From Carex sylvatica (taxonomy: Eukaryota; Streptophyta; Magnoliopsida; Poales; Cyperaceae): a stretch of 49,355 nucleotides of DNA. The position numbers and the translations under genes are program-made. Of this stretch, positions 9,601-28,600 are shown piece after piece. Where the stretch lies: positions 1 to 49,355 of the forward strand of contig CAXKVR010000023.1 of the NCBI GenBank assembly GCA_964058845.1, written 5' to 3'. A model generated the notes under the pieces. It searched no databases, was not told the DNA's origin, and saw nothing but the letters and a program-made list of their open reading frames with translations. Positions within the stretch are counted from its first letter, which is position 1. Each line of letters begins with the position of its first letter.

Positions 9601-10585
9601 GCTCTACTGTGCCATTTTTTCCACACTAAGAATCGGTCCCCAAGAACAGAGAAGAAAAAATCATTAGATAATTTGAAAATGATTTCTCAAGAGCCATACC
9701 TTGCTGTCTTGGGAGATTTATTCCACGATACGACGACAAAAGACGAGAATGACTTCTTACCATTGAAGACTTGTCTTGTTCTCATGGAGACAGCTATTGC
9801 TCCACTGAGGATTTAGATATTCTATGGTAAATGACATGGAATTAGGTATTATATTCTGCACTTCAGATTTATATTTTGGGTCTCTTTGGCATATGACGGT
9901 CATTTGGTTAAGGTGAGGAACTGTTAAAAATGAGTGTAAGTGTTTGACTCCTAGATGAGATATAATTGTTTGATATTTAGATAAGACGTTATTATTTGGC
10001 CTTTATGATTTTCCAACAACTCTTTCATTTTCAAAGAGAAAAAAGAAGGGTTCGAGATAAGAGAAGAAAAAGCAAATTACTTGTCAAATAAAAACCCCAG
10101 AAAGACGAAGAAATGAGCAGTAATCAGATTCACTAGATGAAAGCACCAAGATAACAGGATCCGCTAAGCGGAAGCCCTAAATTGAACAAAGATAGAGCAA
10201 CAAGTGGTGATCAGATCTACTTGATGGAACCATCGAGAGCGATCACCAGATCTACTACTAGATGTGCTTCAGATGAAAAAAATGAGTAGAATCGGCATGG
10301 GCGATTTTTTGATCGCCTCAGGAAGAGAGGCTTAAGCGGCACCATATAGCCAATTTTTTATATCAATGCTTATTAAATTAGATGTTTGAACACACTCTTA
10401 AATAAACAACACATTTTCTCATTTCTACGGCTATGAGAATAAAAAAGCAAGAGAAGAAAGAGTAACTATGCAGAGTCCGTCAAAACAGTTGGACATTACA
10501 TTATATATATAAGCTTGGAAGAGTTTGCTACTGTTCATTAAAGTGGTGTCACTTTCTCAGCCGTTGAATTTGAATCCAACGGATT
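9600..10585. other. Intergenic, no gene seen
   Basis: Short open frames only. Several GATCAGATCTAC-like words repeat near 10205-10260. No domain is recognisable. Confidence 0.35.
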
Positions 10586-11070
10586 GTGACAAATTCAGAT
10601 CTGTCAGTGGGACGCGTGTTCTTCTCTGGTTCATTTTGCTTTAAACCCTCCGCCATTGCGTCTTCTTCTTCTTCATTCATTTTTGGTTTGAAACCTCCGC
10701 CTCCATCTTCGCTTCACCTAAACCCTCGGCCTCCGCTTTCGCCTTCGCCTAAACGTAACTTTTCCTTCCTCTTTTCTTCCGTCATTTTCTCCTCCGCCTA
10801 TCGCTGTCTTCTCTCAGCAAATCGTCCGCCTTTCTTAAACCTCCGGCTTCATCCTCTTCTCCGCCTCTTCCTGTTCTGTCACCCAACCTTCTCTCCTCTG
10901 CTTACCCTTGTCCTCTCGCTTCAGCTACCCTCTCACCCGTCGCCCCTTACTCCGCCTCACCCCGGCCTCTCCCTTCTGTTTTCTTTGTTAATCTTCCAGT
11001 TAGAACGGAGGAAAGCAGTGCAACGGTGCTCTCAAAGCAATCAGGTTGGTACACTTTCAAACATAACTAG
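10586..11070 (+). other. Pyrimidine-rich, leader-like sequence with an open frame
   Basis: A 169-codon plus-strand frame (10586-11095) is open because the sequence is a biased CTT/CCT-rich tract; its product is Pro/Ser/Leu-rich without any domain. Such tracts are common in plant 5' leaders. It could be the former leader of the decayed gene further downstream, which is inference only. Confidence 0.3.
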
Positions 11071-11250
11071 GTTTGTGAGAATATTAGATTTGTAGGTTTG
11101 TGAGAAATTAGGTTTCTAGGTTTGTAGATAGGCACGCTTTGAAACAGATTTGTAGGTTTGTGAGAAAATTAGATTTGTAGGTTTCTTACAAATTGGATTT
11201 CTAGGTTTGTTCAGAAAATGAATTTCTAGGTTTGTGAGGAAATTGGCTCA
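11065..11250. repeat. Irregular tandem repeat of TAGGTTTGTGAGAAA
   Basis: About eight imperfect copies of a 15-30 bp unit containing AGGTTTGTGAG and ATTTCTAGGTTTGT. Confidence 0.6.
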
Positions 11251-13860
11251 TCCTATTGCTAGGTGTTGTCGGGTTAGAATAGAATGGAAAAATTGTGAAT
11301 TGGTATTACCGCACCTGATTTGGTGGTTTTAACCGTGACTTAGATGCTTACAAAGCCTATTCTTTTTATTTTCTTACATCACGGTTTTCAGTCTTACTTT
11401 GAAAGCAATCAGCTTCGTATACTTTGAAAGTTCCATTCTAATATCTTATATGTGGCAGTCAATTAGGAATTATTTGTTTATTTTTAAGATTCTTTATAGG
11501 TGGAGATATAAATCTACAAATTATTGTTTCTTTGATTAATTATAAATACAAGATTCCACACAAAGAACTTCAACAAGGTAAGTTGTGTTAATTTGGTCAA
11601 GTATGTGTAAATTAGAGTTGAAGCATGTAATTAAAGTATAATAAGAAGCTTTGCTTCGGCAGTTCATACTGGATCTATTTTCCTATCAAACTTGATGCTT
11701 TGCTTGAACAATGCTATGAAAGTTCCAAGTGAGTAATTCAATCATTAATATGGAGTTGGACCACATCTTCACCAGCTAATTGTACCATTATCTTATTTGC
11801 ATATCTATTTTAGGGGACATTAGATGAAAAAGACAAAATTGAGAGGAGCAAGCAGAGAAGACCAACAATTTTTAGATGAAGATTACAAGGTCTGAACTCT
11901 GAAGGTAACCAGCAATATCATGTCTCCCTTTTTAGTATTTTTAGTTTTTTTGCAAAAAATCATCATCTAACTACTATATCATCAATGCAATAACAAAAGG
12001 ATAGATCTGATTTTGAGCACCATATTGTTTCAAGAACCAATGCAAAAACGAAGAATAAAATATGAGCCATCTACCTCTACATAAGCAAGGTACAAGTCCA
12101 ATTAAAAAATAGATGGTCTCTTATATGCTATTTTGTCGATCATTTCACCTATCCAGTGGCCGTGATTGTTCGCAGCTCCTTCTGGCCTTCCAGCGAACTA
12201 GTCCAAACTTCATCACGGCTATGGCTGCTTGCTCTCTCGAGCTCTCATCTTCACATCTTCATTCTCTGACGTAATATATTTTTTAAATCCCTCTTTTAAA
12301 TTTCAATTAAGTTTGTTTTAACTGAGCTTTCAGATGACTGCATCTGAAATTTTGATATTTTTCCATCGTATTTGATATCAGTTTGACTGATTAACACCTC
12401 AGCTTTAACTATAAGCCGATGTCAGTTTTATTAGGGTGGACTTATACTTATCGCATAATTTGGGCTGAAGTAGGTCAAGTACTCAAGTTGCTGCCAAATT
12501 GGCCAATTTGGGGCAAAGAATTATTGATTTCGGTGAAGCACTATTATCAACCATATCAATGGGGAATCGTCTCATCTCTAGATGCGCAAATCTCAAGGCC
12601 TCCTCCGTCCCATTTTCAGGTCATATGACTTCTTTATTGAATTATTGACTAATTGGCTGAGAATTGTTTTAAAATGATATGTTCGAAATTAGGATTTTAG
12701 ATATTGATCAGAAGGCATGGGTTGGATTAGAGGAGCTGCGATCTTATCTGAAGCAAAGTTTCATGTCAGAGCTGTAAGTTCCCTTTTCTTGCTCAAATCA
12801 ATTCACATCATTCATTACTATTTTGTTGCTACATTTGTTTAATATTCATGTAGTATTGTTCCATGACATGATATGTTGTATAGATTAAACGTGCATTGAA
12901 GACACAAGTCGTTAATATAAATAAATTAGAGGAAGTGTACAAGTTTGTGTCTAATTAGATGGAGTTTAGACAAATAGGATCTTCTTATGGGTTACTTTTA
13001 TTAGCATTCATTGAAAAAAAACAGATTATTCTTTAACGTTCAAAGATCCATACAACATATGGTGATTAATCGGTTAGTGTGTACATGTTACAGGAGTGGA
13101 TTCTTGAGCCCTACATTAAACTCTGGTTAAATATAAGAGTGGTTGTTAAGTTGATTTGCAATCAGTGGATCGGAGAGACGCCAGCTCACAATTTAGTTGC
13201 TGCAGAAACTTTATACTGGAACGAGGTGGAATTAAAGCACTCAATTGTTGTCGAACTGGAGCCAACCACCTATTTCATGGTATGTGGTTCTCTAATTTGG
13301 TTAATTTGATTTATTAAGATAGTATGTGTTTCATTTATGTGTAAGACAGAGTTGTCATCATCATGTTTCTAACCAAATTTTTTGAATAAGATTGTGTAGT
13401 ACAAAAATTAGTTCTTTTATTAGGTTTAGGTGCCTTTTAAATTTTTTTTTTCAAATTTCTTAATATCTATCTAGATAAGAGGGTCTAGAGGCTCTGATCA
13501 CGTCTTCTGCAATAATTATACCCTGAAGTATTTCTTAATTCGTAATGACTGACCATTTTTCTTCTACCAGAGGGATCAGGTGCACTGTGCATAAAACTGG
13601 CTCAATGGAATTCTTATAGGATAATGTCTATCTGATATGACTGTGCCTATTCAACTCAAGGTACCAATTTTAATCTCAAGCTGCTCTTCTAGGCATAGAT
13701 TTGGCTCAAAAAACCTTGCAAAAGATGTATCATTGTACCTAATTTTACCTCATTCATTTGTGTAATGCTAATCAGCATGTAACCAACAATCCCTAATTTT
13801 CCTTTGCAGAGTTAACTGAGGGAATCAAGCCTTTGATATCCTTTTGAATTAAGTACATAA
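11251..13860. other. Gene-like but unassigned region upstream of the OSBP pseudogene
   Basis: Two stretches look exon-like. About 12697-12772 reads DIDQKAWVGLEELRSYLKQS with plausible AG and GT borders; about 13079-13300 is an open frame (LQEWILEPYIKLW...). I recognise no family in either. They may be decayed upstream exons of the pseudogene at 13861 or independent debris. Confidence 0.3.
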
Positions 13861-14945
13861 ATGAATGGTGAAACAACATGCTTGTCCAATGAAGCGTATC
13901 AATTTGGAAAAATGGTAAGGCTAATTAAGGAAGCTCAGTTAACTCAATCAATTCTTACTTGGCCATTAATTACGCAATTGAGGGTAAATTTAACTCAATT
14001 TTGCTTCAAAGCATTCTTAACATTGCAATTAAGACTCAATTTGACCCATATTTGCTATAATAATAAGCTCCTTCACTTTTCCCTCATTATTACACGATGC
14101 CTCAATTTGACCCAATTTAACATCAATTTTTTGTCTGTTGTGCAATTGAATTAATTTACACTGCATAAGTCTGGGTCAACTTTCAAATATGTAATGGTTT
14201 TGAATATACCAAACATGCCTAAAATTGAGAGATTGATGGAGAATATTTCTGCAATTTTTTAAACTTTTTTTACCTTCTATAATTTACGTATTCAGGGGTT
14301 ATTGAATTCTGCTTTAATTTAATATAGGGTGATAGTTTACTGAGAATATTCAAAGCAGCAACACTTACCGTTTTATCATATGGATCATCAGAGAGAAGGT
14401 CGTGCAACCCCTTCAATCCATTGTTAGGATAAACTTATGAGGCCATCTTCCTCGAGGCATACGATTTATTTATGAAAAGGTACTCTTTCTTTGTTGGCTT
14501 TGAAATAGACCAAAATGTCCTTTGTTTCACACTCTCTTTTCTTCCCTAGGATTATGGATGCACAATGCACTTCATTTTCTTATGAAATTATAGATTACAT
14601 TTTTTTTCCCTTTTTGTTTTTTCTAAACTATTATGATCTCCAATGCTCACTGATTTTATTATAGTTGGGGATTACTTTCATACATTATTTGTATAAACTT
14701 TTTTTCTCCTTTTTTTGTCTTTTTATTTGTTTGATAATTCAGACATGATCGTTTTATACTTTTATTGAAATTAAATAATAAGCCACCACCCAATGATAAT
14801 AGCTTGTCTCTGTTGAGGACAATGATGAAAACTTTGAAGAGAAGTGACTTGAAGTCTAAATTTTGGTGCCAATCCATCATCATAGACTCTGTTAGAGTTT
14901 TGACTTTGAAATTTGATGATGGTGTAGCTTTTACAGGTGTAAGGT
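13861..14945 (+). pseudogene. Oxysterol-binding-protein-related protein (ORP) pseudogene
   Basis: Fragments of the OSBP lipid-transfer domain appear in the right order. At 13861-13913, SNEAYQFGKM precedes a GT donor. At about 14329-14480, after an AG acceptor, comes GDSLLRIFKAATLTVLSYGS, then CNPFNPLLG-stop-TYEA, where functional ORPs have NPLLGETYE. At about 14834-14945, SDLKSKFWCQSIIIDSVRVL leads to TLKFDDGVAF, matching the KxKFWGxSI...GVLTLEFDDG region. The stop inside the signature motif, the absent histidine pair (SHHPP) region and the missing C-terminal half show it is dead. Intact ORPs are lipid exchange proteins at membrane contact sites. Confidence 0.75.
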
Positions 14946-14947
14946 AA

Positions 14948-15720
14948 TTATCATGTAAAAATGATTTTATTTAAGTCAACATTTACTAGATAGTAACACT
15001 ATAAATTGTATATTTTTTGTAACATTTAAGCACAACCGTCTATGTAATTTACTAACTTATGTTGTACAGTTGTTATTATGTCTCTCCAAGAACTTATTAT
15101 CTTTCACTATACATAAAAATTATTCTATACAACTTTTCTCTCTACCTCGGAAAAAAACTTGCTGAAACATCGCGAGGCCTCCATCTAGTATTTTACTAAT
15201 TGTAAATAACATTTTGTTCAGTGTCTCCATACAAAGAATACTTACAACCTGTTTGTTTAAACAATACACAAAAAAACTATGCTTGTAAGTACCAAGACAA
15301 AGGGATAATGTGCTATATATATAATATATATAACGCACCGCGCGCGCTTCTCTCTTCAAAACATTGTTGATGAATGTTAACCTATGAACAGTTTTTGTTA
15401 TGTAAATTAATACTTCAATTCTCCATATACTATTTTTTTTAATTTATTTATACCTGTGTCATCGTTCCAACATTCTATATACATTTTTTTTTTTTTTTTG
15501 CCTTTGTACCACAGAGCTTATAAGTTATAACTTGTTATATCACAAACAATTCATGTAACATTTACATACCGAAACAATGCGAAGCATATATACCTCTAGT
15601 ACATAATAATATTTGAAATATATTTGTCAATTTAACGATTATATAACCGGAAATTAATATGATTACTATTAATTAGTATCATGAATAGAAACCCATATAC
15701 CTAGTTAATGAAATTTAGCC
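14948..15720. other. Intergenic, AT-rich, no gene seen
   Basis: A short (TA)n tract next to GCACCGCGCGCGC near 15310-15350 is the only notable composition change. Confidence 0.4.
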
Positions 15721-15721
15721 T

Positions 15722-17561
15722 CCATTGATTATAATAATTTTGTTTTGATAAAAGTGATATTCCCACCAGTTTCATTACGAAACGAAAGAGTTCATACAAC
15801 AGCTCCTTAAAAAAGAAAATGCTATCACAAAGCAATATAACAGTACTAAAATAACATATAACAACATAGGCTAAAAAGTATATTAGAATGATATGAAATA
15901 GTAAGACTAAATAGAATCAGAAATGATTATAACACTAGACAAGGAGGCACTAGCTGATGAAACAGAAATAATAGGCAGAAGGTCAGCAGCACGATCAATA
16001 GCATCAGAAACTGCTCGGTCACTCAAATAATCAGCTAGGTCCAACCCGTCTAAACCAAGACTAGGGTTCTCGTCGGAATCCGACAGGGAGCTGTCCTAAT
16101 CCTGTGCATCCGTGTCGGATAATACTATCAGAGGGCCTATCTGAGGCAAAGAAGAAACATCAAAAGACATAACCAAAGATAACTTAAAATAAGAATTATC
16201 TAATCGTGACTTACACTAAAAAGAAGTTAAAGCAATAATATAAGCATATACAGACCTAATAGAAGGTATAGGATAATTTTGAAAACAAACCTTATTTCGT
16301 GTTAACCAAACAATCCAAAGAGTTGCAGCTCTAATTAATTCCACTAATAGTGAATTCTTTAATGGAATCCAATAATCAAAATACCAAAGATCAGAAACTA
16401 CGTTACAATTAAAAAGAAAGTTGTTGTGGTTACCAATCCAAATCCATAAAGAAGAAATAAAATGACAAGTAACAAAGAGGTGATCGACAGTTTCTTGGGC
16501 ACCACAGAAAATACAATAAACATTTCCATGCCAACCTCGTGATTGTAAATTGCATTTAGTAAGTATTTTATCTTGCCTAAGTAACCAAACGAAAACCTTA
16601 ATATTAAGTGGAATCTTGGCCTTCCAAAGAGTAATATAAATATTAGTTGGAACACCTCTAAAAGACAACAATTTATAAAGAGAATGTACAGTAAAAAGAC
16701 CAGATGAATTCCATCGCCATAATATTCTATCAGGACATAATGAGACTAATGAATAAGAAGAAGAAAAGCTCTAAAAGTTGTAACAATTCAGAAAATATAA
16801 TACCAGTTAATTGCCTATTTAGTTGAAGTGATAAGGAAAAATTAGTAAATACATCGGCTATAGTAATATGAGGGTTAGAAATGATTCTAAAAAGATTAGG
16901 AAAAATACAATATAAAGCACAATTGCCATCACCATGCCATCTATCGAACCAAAAAGAAGTATTGGAACCATCGCCTACAATCCTGTTAATATCCATATCA
17001 AAAATTTGATTAAGATCTAAAATACTAGACCAAAAAGATGAACAACTATTAGAATCTAAATCATGAAGGTCATATTTGGCAATAAGAATTGATTTCCACT
17101 TTTCTTCAACAGATGGGTCTTTAAATCGAAACCACCATTTAGCTAAGAGAAAAATATTCATGTAATTAAGGTTTAAAACACCTAAGCCCCTATGATTTTT
17201 AGGCAAACTGACAGTTGACCACTTAATGAGGTGATATGTCCTCCTTCCAGGAGAACCATTAGACCAAAGAAATCATTTTCTAATTATATCAATTTTATTC
17301 CTAATAGTGACAGACATTCTATAAATTGATAACTAATACAAGGGCATAGATGTCAAAATAGAATTTAATAACGTTACCCTACCTCCAAGAGATAATAGAG
17401 AACCTTTCCAAGTTTGTAATTTTTTCTCTATTTTGTCAACCAAAAGAAACCAATCAGAAACAACCAACTTCTTCCAGTGTAAAGGAACCCCTAAATATGT
17501 AATTGGCAAAGTACTCATTCTATAATTTAATTGTCTAGCTAAAACCATTGATTATAATAAT
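15722..17561 (-). mobile_element. 5'-truncated L1-type LINE with 17-bp target duplication
   Basis: The body (15739-17544) is bounded by the perfect duplication CCATTGATTATAATAAT (15722-15738 and 17545-17561). Read on the minus strand, it begins abruptly inside a reverse transcriptase (about 17544: LARQLNYRMSTLPITYLGVP, then LSLGGRVTLLNSILTSMPLY), continues with a connection region (about 17206-16740: HRGLGVLNLNYMNIFLLAKW) and ends in a zf-RVT zinc-binding domain (about 16671-16430: WKAKIPLNIKVFVWLL, CIFCGAQETVDHLFVTC). A 3' untranslated tail of about 480 bp follows. Stops and frameshifts break the frame near 17340 and 16740. Truncation at the 5' end is usual for target-primed reverse transcription. 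Confidence 0.9.
16216..17544 (-). pseudogene. LINE ORF2 C-terminal fragment (RT, connection, zf-RVT)
   Basis: The fragment carries the end of a non-LTR reverse transcriptase and its C-terminal zinc-binding domain with a C-x2-C...H-x3-C pattern (CIFCG...VDHLFVTC). The endonuclease and most RT motifs, including the YADD active site, lie in the lost 5' part. It is split over at least three frames, so no functional product is possible. Confidence 0.85.
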
Positions 17562-17943
17562 GAATTAATAGCCGCATACAACATAATTTAAACATATTCT
17601 ATAAGTATTTTTGAAAAATATTGTTATATCTTTTTTATTTAGTGCAAAAAAAAAACCATGTAAATTATCATAATGAGATGATAATTGTCACTTTTGAAGA
17701 ATATAAGACTCAATATGAGGCTCCTTTAATTACAACAAGAATAGACGTACGAACACAAACATACTCTAAATGAATTTTACAATTTTTGCTTTTGTAATAT
17801 TTGATTTATCTTTGTGATTTAGCGCAAAAAAATTACAACCAATCATTTAGATATATGATCATATTTATAGGACATCTATCAGTTTTGAACCTTTTATTAT
17901 AGCAAAGTATTTGGGATGAATTCAACATGCTGTAAATACATTA
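17562..17943. other. Intergenic, no gene seen
   Basis: AT-rich single-copy-looking sequence between the LINE and the hAT MITE. Confidence 0.4.
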
Positions 17944-17951
17944 CAAAAGAT

Positions 17952-18727
17952 TAGTGTTGTAAATAACGGTATGCGGTCGTCGAACGGACAGAGTACCACC
18001 AAGTGATTAATTGGTATGCGGCCGATTAATCGAAATTATGCGGACAATCTAACATTTTTTTATTAAATTTATGTGTATATATCATAATTTATTTAACCCA
18101 TTAAACTTATAAAATAAACTTAATTTAACTTAGTTATATTATTATAACATGATACTACGCTTATTTTTTCTTAACGCGTAAGCACTTTACATGTGTAAGT
18201 AACACATTTATTTAATGAAAAAATAAATTCAAGAATTAAGCTTTTTCAAATACTAATAATATATCATTTGAAAGAAATGAAACATTTCATCATAAAATCA
18301 CTAATATGATAACAACTTAGTTTTATAATGAGCACATCGTACTAATTGAAAAAAATTATATCAGTAAGTAAGAAAAACATATAGTATATAAATAACAAAA
18401 GGATTAATCAATTTCAAAGTAAGTAAGAAAAACAAACATATATATAAAAAAATATTGAATTTATGTTCAAGCACAAATAAAACTACTATACATAATTTAT
18501 AAAACTTATTATTACACACAAGCACAAAAATAAAATCAATGTGAAAATAAATATTCACTAGAATAAACGGGAATAAATGGAAATAAACGGAAATAAACAA
18601 ATGATTAAATAGTAAAACGATCGATTAATCGTTTTCATCTACAAATAATTGTCCATTAAGTGTATTCGTAATGATTTAGCCGCCGTTAACGATTACACGA
18701 ATGTTAAGGCCATTTTTTACGACACTA
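17952..18727. mobile_element. Non-autonomous hAT element (776 bp)
   Basis: The left end TAGTGTTGTAAATAACGG and the reverse complement of the right end, TAGTGTCGTAAAAAATGG, are matching terminal inverted repeats. The flanks CAAAAGAT (17944-17951) and CAACAGAT (18728-18735) agree in 7 of 8 positions, consistent with an aged 8-bp hAT duplication. GATTAATCG motifs lie near both ends. The interior is AT-rich; a 79-codon hydrophobic minus-strand frame inside it is not a gene. Confidence 0.75.
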
Positions 18728-18836
18728 CAACAGATGATGCTGCATAAAAGTATTTATATACTCCAACCAACACTGAAACACTGGTCTTGACTTTGAGATA
18801 ATATATAAACTGGTTTGCTTTGTTAATTAAGAGTAC

Positions 18837-26769
<7,933 letters not shown>

Positions 26770-27000
26770 CGTCTCTTCTCACTCTCTCTTTTATTTTTTA
26801 TTTTTAAAACCTTGGCTGCCAAGCATATTCTCTCTCACATGCTACTGTGCACAGGAACAGTCTCACATGATTATACTATTTTCGTACACTCTGTTTTAAT
26901 ACAAAGTCCATGACAGCTATGGTCATGTTTTCAAAAAAAAAGAAAAAAGTATACTCTCTCTCTCTATTAAATCCACAGACTGAGTAGTTGCATATGTATT
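26770..27000 (-). promoter_or_regulatory. Region upstream of the SDR gene
   Basis: This holds the probable 5' leader and promoter of the minus-strand SDR gene. (GA)n runs (on the minus strand) near 26958 and 26780 are typical of plant core promoters. No convincing TATA box could be fixed. Confidence 0.35.
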
Positions 27001-27007
27001 AAATGCG

Positions 27008-27560
27008 CAGTGCGGTTCCAATAATTTTCAGACATTAAATTTCGTCTGCACCACTATTTTGTTTTCTGGGACCGCACTAATTGTATGATTCCGGTATTTT
27101 TCAGGGATTAAAATTAGCTGAAATCCGAATACATGAACAGTATCTCTGAAATTTTTAGAATTCTGATTTCAGCCATCTAACTTTTTCTGTGCATACATCT
27201 CAGAACAGCTGATTTTTCTATGCACACATCTCAAAACAGCTCAACGGTTGAATTCAGGATTTCAGAAATTTCAGAGTTACTATTCATACATTTAGAATTT
27301 TAGCTGATTTGAATCCATTTGACATTAAATTTCATCTACACCACATATTTATTCAAAAATTGCTAGAACTTCCCTATTAGTACATTTTCAGCGATATATC
27401 CTTGATGGAACCACATCAATAATACAGTTTCGACATTTTTCAGATTTCATCTGGCCATAGATTTTTTCGAAAATTGCTAGAAGCACATATCGATTCCAGC
27501 AGCTTGTCCTTGGTGGAACCACACCATTGGTGCGGAATGGTGCGGTTCCATCTATTTTCA
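27008..27560. repeat. Nested foldback element flanked by GTGCGGTTCCA repeats
   Basis: Arms of about 75 bp (27110-27185 and 27240-27320) are inverted copies: AGCTGAAATCCGAATACATG against CATACATTTAGAATTTTAGCTGA. Between them is a tandem pair of about 32 bp, TTTCTGTGCATACATCTCAG and TTTCTATGCACACATCTCAA. GTGCGGTTCCA occurs on both outer sides (near 27010 and 27540), suggesting an outer repeat interrupted by the foldback. Confidence 0.55.
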
Positions 27561-27609
27561 AAGAAAAACAATCAATTCATTTTTTGAAAATTTGAAATTT
27601 TAATTTCTA

Positions 27610-27826
27610 TATATTTGGTTGAGTTGAGAATAGGCAATTTTTAAAATTAAGCTATTTGGAATAGCTTATTTTGTATTTGGTTAAGTTTGAATAACTAGAA
27701 TAGAGAATCCAACTTGTTTGTCTTATTAGAATAGCATATTCTTATATATTATTATTTTCTAACTATTTTAATAACACAAATGACAAAAGAGTTATTCTAG
27801 CTATTCTTATTTTACAACCAAATATA
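27610..27826. repeat. Short MITE with TATATTTGGTTG ends
   Basis: TATATTTGGTTG at 27610-27621 and CAACCAAATATA at 27815-27826 form perfect 12-bp terminal inverted repeats. Inner arms with GAATAGC and GCTATTC extend the pairing. AT-rich, non-coding, about 217 bp. Confidence 0.65.
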
Positions 27827-27829
27827 CCT

Positions 27830-28275
27830 GTATTTCGTATTGTCTTATATTTTCAATCAACAACGAAAATAAAATCAATTTTCTATTAATTAGTTCACAA
27901 ATGGTAGTTTTCTCACATTCATTTTCCGGTAACTTTTATATTTGGGTATTGTTTAAAGACTATTTTTCATATATAAAAGGTTGTCAAAAATACGATTGGA
28001 AAAAATATATTGTTAATATTTAAAATTGAAAAACTTGATCCATGTTAATCTTAATTTTTTTATCTATGTTTTGTTATTAACATATACCAAATATAAGTTT
28101 TACTTATATTTTATCTGTGTGCTTATGATAACTGATATATAACGAATAATTTTTCCCATAAAAAGAGTAAAATATTTACAATTTAATTTATAAAATAATG
28201 AATAATATATATATTACTAAACAACATGTGAATACAATAAAATATAGGAATGCTTTGAAAACTGAAAAATGTGTT
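27830..28275. other. Intergenic, AT-rich, no gene seen
   Basis: Only AT-rich sequence is visible up to the MULE target duplication. Confidence 0.4.
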
Positions 28276-28284
28276 GAATATACT
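28276..28284. repeat. MULE target site duplication, left (GAATATACT)
   Basis: Identical to 38124-38132. Confidence 0.95.
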
Positions 28285-28425
28285 CCGAAATTTTTATAAA
28301 TACCCAAAACAATTAATGAATTACGGAATCTACCCTATTTTTTTACAGAAATTCGATTTATACCCTGTCCGGTTAACGGTTAACCGGACAATTGATTTCT
28401 TTCCGCCGAACAGCTTCCCGGATAT
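28285..28425. repeat. MULE left terminal inverted repeat
   Basis: About 140 bp matching the reverse complement of 37985-38123 with few differences, including GAATTACGGAATCTACCCTA and TTGATTTCTTTCCGC. It contains the outermost 19-bp palindrome. Confidence 0.92.
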
Positions 28426-28600
28426 TCTTAAATAAACCCGGTTAACAGTGCACCGGACTCTTATACCCGGTTAACAGTGCACCGGAAATATGATTTATGT
28501 CCGGTTAATGGTTAACCGAACCAAGTCCGGTTAACGGTCCACCGGACATGCTGCATTCATCCGGTTATTGGTTGACCGGTTATTGGTTTTGGTCGGTTAT
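28368..28600. repeat. Left array of CCGGTTAACNGTTAACCGG near-palindromes
   Basis: Six units: a perfect one at about 28368-28388, two CCGGTTAACAGTGCACCGG at about 28438 and 28467, CCGGTTAATGGTTAACCG at about 28501, CCGGTTAACGGTCCACCGG at about 28527, and a degenerate CCGGTTATTGGTTGACCGG at about 28561. Spacings are about 25-70 bp. Candidate binding sites for a dimeric protein; the binder is unknown. Confidence 0.85.

Noticed and set aside
10586..11095. 169-codon plus-strand open frame as a gene
   Set aside because: It is open because of a CTT/CCT-rich composition; the product is a Ser/Pro/Leu-biased string without any domain. Kept only as a leader-like region.
18361..18600. Hydrophobic 79-aa minus-strand ORF as a membrane protein gene
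   Set aside because: It lies wholly inside a non-autonomous hAT element and is an AT-rich composition artefact.
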